A stretch of DNA of 64,000 nucleotides, from the NCBI RefSeq assembly GCF_015291665.1, contig NZ_CP030048.1:2170001-2234000 (forward strand). The letters are read 5' to 3'. This DNA is from Bradyrhizobium sp. CCBAU 53338 (lineage in GTDB: Bacteria; Pseudomonadota; Alphaproteobacteria; Rhizobiales; Xanthobacteraceae). Positions within the stretch are counted from its first letter, which is position 1. The number at the start of each line of letters is the position of its first letter. Position numbers and translations under genes: made by a program. Below are positions 27,136-36,985 of the stretch, piece by piece. The notes under the pieces were generated by a model. The model was not told the origin of the DNA. It ran no database searches and saw nothing but the letters and a program-made list of their open reading frames with translations.

Positions 27136-27202
27136 GACATGCCATCGGACTGTTGTCGGTTCGTCTTGACCGTGACGAGCCCGCCGCGAGCGGTCCAACG
27201 AG

Positions 27203-27236
27203 AGGATGTCCGTGGCGATATGACCACGGACATCCT
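27203..27236. terminator. 13-bp perfect inverted repeat after the patatin gene
   Basis: AGGATGTCCGTGG and its exact complement flank an eight-base loop, 68 bp after the patatin stop. There is no T run, so it may be a terminator needing Rho or a remnant of an element. It lies right beside the point where the methyltransferase pseudogene loses homology. Confidence 0.55.
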
Positions 27237-27245
27237 GTTATGTCT

Positions 27246-27729
27246 TGGGAGCCAATCCTGGACCAGATAATGCTTATAGCTGGTACGGAAGAAGCGCGCT
27301 GTTCCGCAGAACAGGCTCTCGCTGCGCTTGTTCCAGCCAACGCCCTTGTCGGTCCTGAAGGCGTCCGCGATCTTGGGTTCGTCGAGGAAAGTCGCTGAGA
27401 CGAGGTTGCCGACGGCGCCGAGGAAGACTGGGCTGTCCTCGTCTGCCAGCGCCAAAATCTGCTCCGGCAGCATCGAGAATTTGCCTGAGGTGCAGTCGTA
27501 CTCAACATAGCCTGAAGCGGCCTGTGCTGCGACCCATTCGCGGATGTAGCGCTCGGCGGTGCCGGTCGCCTTGGCCAGAGCGGCGGCATCCATCGGACTG
27601 TCTTTTGCAAGAGCCGTGTAGAGACCGAGCTTGCCGCCGAGCAGCAAGAGCGACGCGGCTCATCGCTGCGCCGACATCGCCGATCATCTTGCCCATGAAA
27701 GAATTGAAGCGGTCTTCGTTGACTTCCAT
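27246..27729 (-). pseudogene. Degraded SAM-dependent methyltransferase (N-terminal domain only)
   Basis: The first 24 codons (from the ATG at 27729, MEVNEDRFNSFMGKM...) and the next about 130 residues (LLLLGGKLGLYTALAKDSPM... FLGAVGNLVSATFLDEP... CGTARFFRTSYKHYLVQDWLP) belong together but are in different frames; one extra base near 27655-27660 explains it. They form the winged-helix dimerisation part of class I methyltransferases of the Rv2258c type. Homology stops at about 27246, before any SAM-binding glycine motif, so the gene is both frameshifted and truncated. Confidence 0.75.
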
Positions 27730-27801
27730 GACGTTCCTCCATGGCGTTCGAGTTGAGCTTGAGGGCTTCGCGCACGGACGGTCACAACTATCCGGGTGTT
27801 A

Positions 27802-28311
27802 TCAGTCGGGATGCATCACAAACCTGCAAAACAAATGATCGAGCGAGACGCGCCCAGGTCCATAGGCCATGATCGCCAGCGCCATCGCGGCCCAGGTGAT
27901 GTGGACCGGCCAGCCGTCCGGCACGGTGAGCTCGACGATGACGGTCATGAACAGCAGCCCAAGCGCGGCAAAGCGCGTGCCGAGGCCGAGCACGAGCAGA
28001 ACCGGGAACATGATCTCGCCGCAGCCGGACAGGAAAGCCATCGTCGCAGGGATCGGGTAGTGATAGGGGCCACCGGGCAGATGCAGCATGAATTCGTCGG
28101 TAAACAGCGTCACCGCAACGTCGCTTAGCTTGAGAAAGCCGGTCCATTTGAGGATCCCGGAGCGCCAGAATGGGACCGCCAACGCCAGGCGCAGTGCGAG
28201 CTGCACCATGGATGGAGTCGCGATCGTCTGGACAAGACCATTGGCCCGGTCGATGAGCGCTCCGAAAGAGGGCAGGATGTTCGAAGGCACGATCCGTTGT
28301 TCCGAGATCAT
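27802..28311 (-). CDS. bufD1: DoxX-family membrane protein of the bufferin operon
   Basis: A 169-residue protein with four membrane segments and the DoxX pattern (FWRSGILKWTGF near residue 50, PVLLVLGLGTRFAALGLL). In known bufferin operons a DoxX protein is the fourth gene; its exact task is not settled. The start overlaps the stop of the DUF2063 gene by four bases, so the genes are translationally coupled. Confidence 0.85.
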   Translation of the reverse strand: MISEQRIVPSNILPSFGALIDRANGLVQTIATPSMVQLALRLALAVPFWRSGILKWTGFLKLSDVAVTLFTDEFMLHLPGGPYHYPIPATMAFLSGCGEIMFPVLLVLGLGTRFAALGLLFMTVIVELTVPDGWPVHITWAAMALAIMAYGPGRVSLDHLFCRFVMHPD

Positions 28312-29090
28312 CTTGCGTCTCCAGACGTCAGCGAGGCGAAGGCGCCCGCCTCGAACAGGCCGGCTATGTTGGTGGCGAGATCGAATTCAGGTGCGTCGTC
28401 CAGCGCCGCTGCGGCGGCTTCTGCCAGCATGCATCCCGACATCAGGCAGGCCAGGAACGCCGCGCCGCCGGGTGGCAATAGTCGCACCACGACATCGGCG
28501 TCCGGCCGAGTGATCAGGGCGTCTTCCGGTACAGATGCGTCGATGGTGTTCGCAGCCTCCGTGCCGCGGTTAGCGGCGAAGATGGTTACCGCCGCGTAAG
28601 GCGACCGCACCACGCAGGCCGCCGGATGTAGTGTGAAGACAAGGCTTGCCAGACGATCGGGCGCGACTGTTGCAAGCGAAGATGGCAACAGCGGCGCGGT
28701 GTCGGCGGCGTGATAGGCGTCAAGCCATGCCCGCTCAATCCGCGCGACATCGGCGAGCCAGGGCAGCGATCGAGCATGTTCATAGCCCTCGATGAAGGCC
28801 GGAAAATCGCGACCGTAGTCGAACAGCAGCGGGGACGTCGGCGGGGTTTCGCGGATATGGAAACGCGCCATGGCGCGAAAAAAATCCGTACCCGTCAGGC
28901 GCTGCACCGCCGGGTAGATCGACGCGAGCGCGTCGATCAGGCTGACCGTGACGTTGTTGCGATAGACGTTGTAGCACGTGGCGGCCGATTTGCCGCACGG
29001 CCCGGTCACGATGCTCGGTACCTCGCTGCCAGGATCGAGCAAGGCAGGCGCGAACGCGGCCGCGTAGGAGGCAGTCGGTTCAGGCTGCAC
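28308..29090 (-). CDS. bufC1: DUF2063 partner protein of the bufferin-modifying enzyme
   Basis: A 260-residue protein of the DUF2063 (HvfC/BufC) family: N-terminal segment [21 protein letters not shown] and [15 protein letters not shown] are typical. In studied systems this protein works with the DUF692 multinuclear iron oxygenase, binding the precursor peptide. It overlaps the DUF692 gene by 11 bases and the DoxX gene by four. Confidence 0.85.
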   Translation of the reverse strand: MQPEPTASYAAAFAPALLDPGSEVPSIVTGPCGKSAATCYNVYRNNVTVSLIDALASIYPAVQRLTGTDFFRAMARFHIRETPPTSPLLFDYGRDFPAFIEGYEHARSLPWLADVARIERAWLDAYHAADTAPLLPSSLATVAPDRLASLVFTLHPAACVVRSPYAAVTIFAANRGTEAANTIDASVPEDALITRPDADVVVRLLPPGGAAFLACLMSGCMLAEAAAAALDDAPEFDLATNIAGLFEAGAFASLTSGDAR

Positions 29091-29985
29091 GACGAACCCT
29101 CCCGATATGGCGATCCAGGATCGCCTGTGCGGCCGCGGCTTCGGCCTGCAGGACGGGCCAATCCGGAATATTGCTGTCCCATTCGATCAGCGTCGGAACG
29201 GGACCGCAGCGCGCGATTACGATCTCGAACAGCTTCCACACTGCGTCCGCGACCGGACCGTCATGGCTGTCGATCAGCAACAGCTTGCCTTCGTCATCGC
29301 CCTGCTCGGCGTGGCCAGCAAGGTGAATTTCACCGACACCTGCCAAGGGGAAGTCAGCAAGATATTGCAGTGCCGAGAAGCAGTGGTTGGCCGCGGATAC
29401 GAAGACGTTGTTGATGTCAAGCAACAGGCCGCAGCCGGTCCGCTCGGCGACGGTGCGGATGAAGTCGGTCTCGCACATCGTGGAGTTGCGGAGCGCCACG
29501 TAGGTCGAGGGGTTTTCCAGCAGGATCGGCCGCCGGATTGCCTCCTGCACCTCGTCGATGTGGTCGCAGACGCGAGTAAGGGTTTCCTTGTTGTAGGGCA
29601 GTGGCAGAAGATCGTTGAAGAAGCTGGTCCCGTGTGTCGACCATGCCAGATGCTCGGAGACGAGCGCTGGTTGATAGCGCGCGACAAGGCCGCGAAAGCG
29701 TGCCAGGTGCGCACGGTCGAGCGGCGCGGGTCCGCCGATCGACAGGCAGACGCCGTGCAGCGAGAGCGGATGATCGCGGCGCAATCGTTCCAGCATCCGA
29801 TGGGGCGGTCCGCCCGCGCCCATGTAATTCTCGGCGTGGACCTCGAAGAAACCACGGTGCGGGCATTCCTCGAGAATTGCGGTCAGGTGCTCCGGCTTGA
29901 AACTCGTCCCGGCGACGCCGCCGACGGGAGGCGAAAAGCGGAGGGGGACGGCCGCGGACGTCCGGGGCCTGATCGTTGCGTCCAT
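29080..29985 (-). CDS. bufB1: DUF692 multinuclear non-heme iron oxygenase (bufferin maturation)
   Basis: A 301-residue TIM-barrel protein of the DUF692/MNIO family. Metal-ligand segments can be seen: [11 protein letters not shown] (about residue 50), [35 protein letters not shown], and [11 protein letters not shown]. Members of the family modify cysteines of peptide substrates; with DUF2282 peptides they make copper-binding bufferins. The start lies 40 bp after the DUF2282 gene. Confidence 0.88.
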   Translation of the reverse strand: MDATIRPRTSAAVPLRFSPPVGGVAGTSFKPEHLTAILEECPHRGFFEVHAENYMGAGGPPHRMLERLRRDHPLSLHGVCLSIGGPAPLDRAHLARFRGLVARYQPALVSEHLAWSTHGTSFFNDLLPLPYNKETLTRVCDHIDEVQEAIRRPILLENPSTYVALRNSTMCETDFIRTVAERTGCGLLLDINNVFVSAANHCFSALQYLADFPLAGVGEIHLAGHAEQGDDEGKLLLIDSHDGPVADAVWKLFEIVIARCGPVPTLIEWDSNIPDWPVLQAEAAAAQAILDRHIGRVRRAA

Positions 29986-30025
29986 GTCGCTCCTCCGCGC
30001 TGGTTTGCCTTGATGTCGCCTTAGC

Positions 30026-30331
30026 TCAGACCGGCTTGAGCGAGCCCTTCTTGCCGCCAGGCAAATCGATGCTGGTGCAGGTGCCGCCCTGGACGAACTT
30101 CCATGCGTTGCCCTGGAAATCGACCGTTGAGGTGCCCTGGCAGGTTGTGCCCGGTCCGGCAGCGCAGTCGTTCTGGCCCTTCAGCGCGACGCCGAAGCAC
30201 TTTTCCTTCTTGGCAGCGATGGCGGCATCGGCCTCGGCCTTGGTCAGCGGAGCGGCGGAAGCGAGGGTTGCGAGTGCGGTTGAGACGGCGCCGGCGACTA
30301 CAAGCGAACTGATGGTGGTCTTGGCAGACAT
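30026..30331 (-). CDS. bufA1: DUF2282 bufferin precursor peptide
   Basis: A 101-residue protein with a signal peptide (cut near residue 26, after ASA) and a short core with four cysteines at 45, 56, 64 and 85 ([25 protein letters not shown]). This matches the BufA1 family, whose cysteines are modified by the DUF692 enzyme to bind copper in the periplasm. GAGGAGAG precedes the ATG at 30331. First gene of the bufABCD operon, behind an ECF-type promoter at 30374-30399. Confidence 0.88.
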   Translation of the reverse strand: MSAKTTISSLVVAGAVSTALATLASAAPLTKAEADAAIAAKKEKCFGVALKGQNDCAAGPGTTCQGTSTVDFQGNAWKFVQGGTCTSIDLPGGKKGSLKPV

Positions 30332-30373
30332 GAGATCTCTCCTCTGGAGTAGGGCGATGGGCCCAGTGTCTCG

Positions 30374-30399
30374 ATCGTCCTCGCCGCAGCCGCCGTTAC
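30374..30399 (-). promoter_or_regulatory. ECF (SigF/EcfF-type) promoter of the buf operon
   Basis: On the minus strand GTAACG (30394-30399), then 16 bases, then CGAT (30374-30377). This is close to the GTAACC-N16-CGAA promoter described for Caulobacter SigF, which drives bufferin operons. It lies 43 bp upstream of the bufA start. Confidence 0.6.
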
Positions 30400-30629
30400 C
30401 GAAAGCCCGCTCACGAGTTGGTGAGACCGTTGGGTAAAGCGCACGACGTCGTGCGCTTGGGGGGCGAATTAGCGGCAGGCGGGGAGACAATTCCAATGCC
30501 TGGTGTCTATGGAGACACTAGCCGGCGGGCATTGGCCGGCATTGCCGGCATCTGCAAGATGTAACGAACGGCTGCGGGCCTGCGAAGAAGGCTACCAGTT
30601 GCGCCTCGCCAACCCGTTGGATCAAAGCC

Positions 30630-32723
30630 ATGAACGCCGACCCCGGACGCGTGATATCGAGCCAGGCGCTGCGGCGGCTCACGGTCAGCATCCGTCTCGC
30701 AGTGTCGGCGCTGGTCCTGACCGCGATCCTTTTGACCGCAGCCCTGTCCAGCCTCCTATGGTGGCGCACGGCGGAGGCAACCAGCCGGCAACTTGCCTCG
30801 ACCATCAATGAGCAGATCGTCGCGGCCGTCCGCAAGGAAGTCGGCGCGATCGTCGACGAAGCGCGCGCGGCGCACACTGCGATCCGCACACTTTTCCTGC
30901 AGAACGTCCTCGATACCCGCGAGGCCGACAAGCGCGAATTCGTGTTCCTGTCTCAACTGCAGTCGCAGGCGACGATTTCCTGGGTCGCGTTCGGCTGGCC
31001 CGACGGCGCGTTCTTTGCAGCTCACAAACTCGGCGATGGCCGCCTGGAAATGATGGAGATCTCGCTCACCGATCATGCCGGCCAGCGCCGCGTCGACGAA
31101 TACGATGTCGTGCCCGGCGATATCGAATTCGCCAACCGCCGTTTCGAGCCGACGGATTTCCGCGTTGCCGATCGCACCTGGTTCAAGACCGGACTGAAGG
31201 CCGAAGAGCCCGAATGGTTCAAGGTCACGGACCATCCGATCGGGCAGCGTCCATCGATCGCCTTTGCGGGGCCGATCGACGTCTATCAGGAGCGCCAGGG
31301 CGTCCTGGCGATCATGATCGAATACACGCGCCTTGCACGCTTCCTCGCCCAGCTCGAGGTCGGGCGCACCGGAACGGCCTTCATCTTCGACGGCAACGGC
31401 GAACTCGTCGCCGCGCCCGACAAGGACGCAGACGAATTGCACCCCGCGCGCGGTGACCAGAAGCTGTTGCCGCTGGCGCAGAAGGCGCTGGCCCAGGCCG
31501 GCACTGCCAAGGACAGCTGGCGGAGCCGGCTCACCTCAGACGGTGCCGCCTACGAGTTTGCACTCACGCCGCTGCCGTTTCCCGGCTGGCGGATCGCAAC
31601 CATCATTCCAGAGGCCGAGTTTCTCGGCCCAGTCGAGGCAACGCTACGGCACTTGATCCTCGGCCTCGCCGTCGGCGCGGTGCTTGCGGCGCTCGCTTCC
31701 GCCTTGCTCGCCCGCACGGTGATTGCGGCACCGCTCTCCCGTGTCGTTGGTGAGATCCGCCACGTCGAGACCTTTGCACTGGAGCTGGTGCGCCGCCATC
31801 CCTCGCGACTGAAGGAAATCGCAAGCTTGTCGGGCGCCATCGCAGAGATGGCAGCCGGCCTCTCGGCATTCCGAAAGTTCATTCCGGCGGATCTCGTCCG
31901 GGCGCTGTTGCGCCAGGGCGTCGAGGCAAAACCCGGTGGCGCAATCCAGGAATTGAGCGTGATGTTCGTGGATGTGGCGGGCTTTACCGGCCTTTCGGAG
32001 CGGATGGGCGACCGTGTCGTACCCTTGCTGTCGCGCTATCTCGACCTTGCCTCGGAAGTCGTCGTCGCCAATGGCGGGACGATCGACAAATTCATCGGCG
32101 ATGCCGTGATGGCCTTCTGGGGCGCACCGCAGCCGCAAGCCGATCACGCGGAGCGCTGCTGCCGTGCCGCGCTGGACATCCGCCGCGCCATCGTCGAGTC
32201 CGGCCTCACCGACGATCTCGGCGATCCCCTTCAAATCCGCATCGGCATCAATTCCGGCCGCATGCTGGTCGGCAATATCGGCTCCGAGTTGCGGCTGAAC
32301 TACACGGTGATCGGCGACGCCGTGAACGTTGCAAGCCGCCTGGAAAGCGCCAACAAGAGCTATGGCACGCAAGTCCTGATCGGTGAGGCAACCGAGCGCC
32401 TTGCCCGTGGTGCCATTATCACGCGCGAGATCGACAGCATCGCAGTCTACGGCCGCGAGGAGGGGGTCGCGATCCATGAGTTGATCGGTTTGGCGGGCGA
32501 GGTCGACGCAGAGCGCCACGCCGCAACGTGGATCGCGCGCTATGAGCGCGGTCTTGCCAAATATCGCAGCCGCGACCTCGAGGGCGCGGTCGTTGATTTC
32601 GAGAAGGTGTTGTTGGATCGACCCGAGGATGTCGCGGCGAAGGCAATGCTAGCGCGGTGCGAAGAGCTTCTGAAAGGCCACCACGAATTTTGGCGTCCGG
32701 TCACGATCCTAAATTCAAAATAG
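30630..32723 (+). CDS. Membrane adenylate/guanylate cyclase with extracytoplasmic sensor
   Basis: A 697-residue protein: membrane segment at about 20-45, a large periplasmic Cache-like sensor (about 50-330), a second membrane segment (about 335-360), a short linker and a class III cyclase domain (about 430-600; MFVDVAGFTGLSERMG with the metal aspartate, FIGDAVMAFWGAP with the second, INSGRMLVGNIGS, and VNVASRLESANK). It makes cAMP (or cGMP) in response to an outside signal. Not in an operon; about 300 bp from the buf promoter side. Confidence 0.9.
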   Translation: MNADPGRVISSQALRRLTVSIRLAVSALVLTAILLTAALSSLLWWRTAEATSRQLASTINEQIVAAVRKEVGAIVDEARAAHTAIRTLFLQNVLDTREADKREFVFLSQLQSQATISWVAFGWPDGAFFAAHKLGDGRLEMMEISLTDHAGQRRVDEYDVVPGDIEFANRRFEPTDFRVADRTWFKTGLKAEEPEWFKVTDHPIGQRPSIAFAGPIDVYQERQGVLAIMIEYTRLARFLAQLEVGRTGTAFIFDGNGELVAAPDKDADELHPARGDQKLLPLAQKALAQAGTAKDSWRSRLTSDGAAYEFALTPLPFPGWRIATIIPEAEFLGPVEATLRHLILGLAVGAVLAALASALLARTVIAAPLSRVVGEIRHVETFALELVRRHPSRLKEIASLSGAIAEMAAGLSAFRKFIPADLVRALLRQGVEAKPGGAIQELSVMFVDVAGFTGLSERMGDRVVPLLSRYLDLASEVVVANGGTIDKFIGDAVMAFWGAPQPQADHAERCCRAALDIRRAIVESGLTDDLGDPLQIRIGINSGRMLVGNIGSELRLNYTVIGDAVNVASRLESANKSYGTQVLIGEATERLARGAIITREIDSIAVYGREEGVAIHELIGLAGEVDAERHAATWIARYERGLAKYRSRDLEGAVVDFEKVLLDRPEDVAAKAMLARCEELLKGHHEFWRPVTILNSK

Positions 32724-33075
32724 GTCGTACGACACATCGCAACTGCATCGATGGACGGATAGTCTCGCCACTGCGGAGCACTTCTCCGCCGGCGACAGCC
32801 CTCCGCGGATGGGTCTTGGCGCAAGTCCGCATTTTCGCTGAGGCCGTCTCCGTTAGACAGCTGCGGAGAGAATGAATGATCGAGGAGCGCCCCAGTCAGC
32901 CCGGCAGTCCCGAACTGAAAAGATTGAGAGGCTGGCAATCATCCGGCGGATTGCGCTGGACTACCCTTGGCCTACCGCAAGCGTGGCCTGTGATGAGGTA
33001 CTGCCGCCATGGCGTAGCTGTAGTCGAACTAACGCATGCTTCCGAGCGTTCTTCGTCCTAAACCTGGGAAGCATT
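32724..33075. other. Intergenic gap, no gene seen
   Basis: About 350 bp between the cyclase and the DUF4396 gene. An open frame crosses it (from 32872) but has no protein-like features before the ATG at 33076. Confidence 0.5.
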
Positions 33076-33795
33076 ATGGTTTCGGCTTGGCTTCACGACC
33101 TAGCGTTAGCGTTCCTTTCACTCGGAATTGTCTGCGCCGTCGTCATTGCAATTGACCTCATTCGCCATCCGCAGCACATGTGGATCATGAACGTAGTCTG
33201 GCCAGTCAACGCTCTGTTCGGTACCGTACCAACGTTGTAGTTCTATTTTCGCTTCGGACGACTAGCCGTACGCGACGTCGAGACATCGAGCGATAAATCG
33301 ACCAACGATTCGACGCCGTATTCGGCGATGGTCGCCAAGGGTGCAATGCACTGCGGTGCCGGATGTACGGTAGGGGACATTATCGCCGAGAGTCTCGCTC
33401 TGGCGTCTCCGGTGATTGCCGTCTGGGCCGGATGGCACAGCTTGTTTTCGGAGAAGATTTTTGCGATCTGGATCGTGGACTACATCTTCGCTTTTGTACT
33501 GGGCGTCGCCTTTCAGTACTTCACGATTAAACCGACGCGGCAGTTGTCGCCTGGCGAGGGAATTCGACACGCAATGAAGGCAGATGCGCTCTCGCTCACC
33601 GCGTGGCAAGTCGGCATGTACGGCTTCATGGCGATTGCGCAATTCGTTTTGTTCCCAAAGCTCCTGGGGCAGAAGCTCGAGGGTTCAATGCCGGAGTTCT
33701 GGTTCATGATGCAGATTGCCATGATGGCCGGCTTACTGACGAGCTATCCGGTGAACTGGTGGTTGATCAAGGCCGGTGTTAAGGAGAGAATGTGA
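33076..33795 (+). pseudogene. DUF4396 membrane protein gene with an in-frame TAG
   Basis: The frame from ATG 33076 (GGGAAG upstream) to 33795 would give a 239-residue multi-membrane DUF4396 protein. The first part (LIRHPQHMWIMNVVWPVNALFG) and the second (AMHCGAGCTVGDIIAE, then GVAFQYFTIKPTRQL) are both typical of the family and in the same frame. They are parted by a single TAG at 33238-33240, where the family has LW before YFRFGR, so a TGG to TAG change is the simplest reading. It is nonfunctional, recently broken, or a sequencing error. Confidence 0.75.
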
Positions 33796-35006
33796 CAACG
33801 GTCCTGATCTCGGGCGCAGGCATCGCTGGACCGACGCTTGCTTTTTGGCTTAAAGCTGCGGGGTTTGAGCCCACGCTCGTCGAGCGCGCACCTGCCTTGC
33901 GTAGTGGCGGTTACGTTATCGACTTCTGGGGACTTGGCTACACGATCGCCGAACGGATGGGACTGCTCCCGGAGATCAACCGCGTTGGCTATCGCGCGCA
34001 GGAACTGCGCATCGTCGATGACAGCGGTTGTCGTTTGGCCGGCTTTGGCACTCGGGTGTTTTCCGAATTGACGAACGGGCGCTTCGTCACCCTCCAGCGC
34101 AGCGATCTTTCGCGTCTCTTGTTCGACAGGATCGCCGGCCAAGTCGAAACCATTTTCGGCGACGAAATCGTTGCTGTCGAAGAGCAGGCAGAGTGCGTCA
34201 AGGTCGAACTGAAACATGGCGGCCAACGTCGGTTCGATCTCCTCGTCGGTGCCGACGGGCTCCATTCAGTCGTCCGGAAGCTGTCTTTTGGACCCGAGGC
34301 GCGGTTCGTACGAAATCTAGGCTACGTCGTCGCGGCTTTTGAGGCTCGTGGTTATCGTCCCCGCGATGAGGATGTGTATTTGATCTATGGCCAGCCTGGC
34401 CGCATGGTCGGCCGCTTCACGCTGCGCGACGATCGCACGTTGTTCCTACTGGTGTTCACCGCAGGAGTTGCGACATTGCCGGATGTACCGGGCGCACAAA
34501 AGGCGGTCTTGCGTGAAGTCTATGGCGGCGACGGTTGGGAATGCGATCAGATGCTCAGGGAGCTAGGGCCAACCGGCGATCTCTACTTCGACAGCGTGAG
34601 CCAGATCAGAATGCCGAGCTGGTCGCAAGGTCGGGTGATCCTTGTCGGTGATGCCGCCTTCTGCGTCTCGCTCCTGGCCGGCCAAGGGTCGGCACTTGCG
34701 ATGATATCAGCCTACGTACTGGCAGGCGAACTTGCCGCAGCTGGTGGACGACATCGGGAGGCGTTTGCCAGATGTGAGGCGCGGCTGATGAGCTATATCC
34801 AGAAAAAGCAACAGGCGGCCGAGCGCTTTGCCGGCGCGCTCGCGCCGAAGACACGCTCGGGAATGCTTTTTCGCAATCTCGTGACCAGAACGTTTGCCAT
34901 ACCTGGCGTCGCGAGGCTCGCAATAGGACGCGATATCGCGGACGAACTGGAGCTTCCCGACTACAGCTGGCCCTCCCTCGACCGATTGACGTCGGCCGCC
35001 CAATGA
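33792..35006 (+). CDS. FAD-dependent monooxygenase
   Basis: A 404-residue PheA/TetX-like flavin hydroxylase: FAD-binding ISGAGIAGPTLAFWL at the N-terminus, the DG motif LLVGADGLHSVVRK near 155, and GRVILVGDAAFCVSLLAGQG near 280. It probably hydroxylates an aromatic or polyketide-like compound with NAD(P)H and O2. The GTG start overlaps the stop of the DUF4396 frame by four bases. Confidence 0.88.
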   Translation: MTTVLISGAGIAGPTLAFWLKAAGFEPTLVERAPALRSGGYVIDFWGLGYTIAERMGLLPEINRVGYRAQELRIVDDSGCRLAGFGTRVFSELTNGRFVTLQRSDLSRLLFDRIAGQVETIFGDEIVAVEEQAECVKVELKHGGQRRFDLLVGADGLHSVVRKLSFGPEARFVRNLGYVVAAFEARGYRPRDEDVYLIYGQPGRMVGRFTLRDDRTLFLLVFTAGVATLPDVPGAQKAVLREVYGGDGWECDQMLRELGPTGDLYFDSVSQIRMPSWSQGRVILVGDAAFCVSLLAGQGSALAMISAYVLAGELAAAGGRHREAFARCEARLMSYIQKKQQAAERFAGALAPKTRSGMLFRNLVTRTFAIPGVARLAIGRDIADELELPDYSWPSLDRLTSAAQ

Positions 35007-35140
35007 TGCCCGAATTGAAGCACGCTGATTGGGACCACCAGCTTGATGTGACGTCTTACGGCGGCACTCGGTCGGCGCCGTTCCAGCACAAGGCGTTCAT
35101 TCCATGACATGTCCGTTCCTGTATCGATCTTGAAAACCAA

Positions 35141-36958
35141 ATGCCCGCAGCCCTGACGTCCAGCGAAAGCAAAGCATTGATCGGTACGATCCCCAAGCCG
35201 CTCGCCGAAGAGCGAAGGGTCAGCCTGCTCGTACTCTGCGGTCTAGCACTGGTGATCGGCGGCATGACCGGGCTTGGCGCCGTTGCCTTTCGCGTTTTGA
35301 TCGCCTTCGTGCACAATCTATTTTACAGCGGGGCACTCAGCTTCGTTTACAACGCGAACGTCAGCGAGGGGCCGAGCCGTTTTGGCGACCTCTTGCTGTT
35401 CTCGCCGGTGATCGGCGGCCTCGTCGTCGTTTTCCTCGTCCGGCGCTTCGCGCCCGAAGCGAAGGGCCATGGCGTGCCTGAAGTCATGGACGCAATATTC
35501 TATAAGCACGGAAATATCCGCGGCACTGTCGCCTTGATCAAGGCTTTGGCTTCAGCCGTATCGATCGGCACCGGCGCCGCTGTCGGACGGGAAGGGCCCA
35601 TCATTCAGATCGGCTCGGCGCTCGGGTCGGCCTTTGCCCAATTCATCGGGCTCTCGACCCGGCAAAAGATCACGCTCCTCTCGGCAGGTGCCGGCGCCGG
35701 CATTGCCGCAACGTTCAACACGCCGCTCGGCGGGGTGCTGTTCGCTCTCGAAATTCTCCTGCCCGAAGTCTCGAACCGGACATTTCTCCCCGTGGTTGTG
35801 GCCACGGGCGCTGCGACCACGATCGGCCGAATATTGATCGGTCCTGACCCAGCTTTTGCGGTTCCGGACATTCAGTTCAACATGGTTGCGTCATTCAACG
35901 TGCAGGAAGCGATAGCCTTTACTTTGCTGGGCCTGCTCTGTGGCGCGGCAGCATGGGCATTTATTCGCCTGCTCGTCTTCATGGAGGACGGGTTTCCGAA
36001 GCTGTCCGGCAATGAATACATCCAGAATATCATCGGCATGTCGATAGTCGGCTTGATGATGGTGATTCTCACCCATACCTTCGGTCATTCTTACGTCGAT
36101 GGCGTCGGCTATTCGGTGATCCAGGACATCCTCGACCACAAGATGACGACCGCGGGGCTGCTTGCGCTGCTGTTTGTCCTGAAGCTAACTGCCACAACGG
36201 TGAGCCTCGGCTGTGGGGCTTCGGGCGGGATATTCTCGCCCTCGCTCTATCTCGGCGCCACATTGGGCGCAGCTTTTGCCGCGGCGAGCAGCTCCATTCT
36301 CCCTCATTCCGGACTGACGCCATCCTCGGCGGCTATCGTCGGGATGGCTGCGATCGTCGGCGCGGGCACGGGTGGTGTCATGACGGCCATCGTCATGGTG
36401 TTCGAGATGACGCGGGACTATGCAATCATTGTTCCGGTAATCGTCGCGGTTGCGCTGGCCGCAGGCGTGAGACGCGCGCTCGTCAACGAGACGATTTACA
36501 CGGTGAAGCTGCGCCATCGCGGTCACCGCATCCCGAAGGAGCGACATATTAACCTCTATCTGGTGAAGCAGGCTCAGGACATCATGGAACGCCGCTTCAT
36601 CGTTGCCAAAGCAGGCACGACGCTGAAGGAGGCCATGGCCGCGGAGGACGTCGATGACGCCCGTGCCATTGTGGTTGAGCGCGATGGCCGGATCGTCGGA
36701 CTCATTCCGCCACGTTCCGGCCTTTGGGTCGAATCGCATACCAATCCCGGGCTTCTGGTTGAGACATTTGCCGAAAGGCGGCTGGTGATATGCCGGGACC
36801 AGGACCTGTTGAGCCTGGTATTTGCAAGGTTGAAGCGCCACCGCGCGGGCGCGGCAATCGTGTTCCGTGGCGGCTCACGTCCCCGCGTGGCTGACATCGT
36901 CGGTATCGTCACAAAGCGCGTTATCGCTGACGCGGTGATCAATAGCTACGAGGACTGA
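35141..36958 (+). CDS. ClC-family chloride channel/antiporter with CBS domains
   Basis: A 605-residue protein. The membrane part (about 20-445) has the ClC selectivity motifs GTGAAVGREGPI, CGASGGIFSPSLYLGA (GxFxP) and GAGTGGVMTA. A cytoplasmic C-terminal part (about 470-600) forms paired CBS-like domains. The usual gating glutamate is present in GREGP. It moves chloride, perhaps in acid tolerance. It stands alone. Confidence 0.92.
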   Translation: MPAALTSSESKALIGTIPKPLAEERRVSLLVLCGLALVIGGMTGLGAVAFRVLIAFVHNLFYSGALSFVYNANVSEGPSRFGDLLLFSPVIGGLVVVFLVRRFAPEAKGHGVPEVMDAIFYKHGNIRGTVALIKALASAVSIGTGAAVGREGPIIQIGSALGSAFAQFIGLSTRQKITLLSAGAGAGIAATFNTPLGGVLFALEILLPEVSNRTFLPVVVATGAATTIGRILIGPDPAFAVPDIQFNMVASFNVQEAIAFTLLGLLCGAAAWAFIRLLVFMEDGFPKLSGNEYIQNIIGMSIVGLMMVILTHTFGHSYVDGVGYSVIQDILDHKMTTAGLLALLFVLKLTATTVSLGCGASGGIFSPSLYLGATLGAAFAAASSSILPHSGLTPSSAAIVGMAAIVGAGTGGVMTAIVMVFEMTRDYAIIVPVIVAVALAAGVRRALVNETIYTVKLRHRGHRIPKERHINLYLVKQAQDIMERRFIVAKAGTTLKEAMAAEDVDDARAIVVERDGRIVGLIPPRSGLWVESHTNPGLLVETFAERRLVICRDQDLLSLVFARLKRHRAGAAIVFRGGSRPRVADIVGIVTKRVIADAVINSYED

Positions 36959-36985
36959 TCGTCTGCGCGAGGGGCTGCCACTGGC

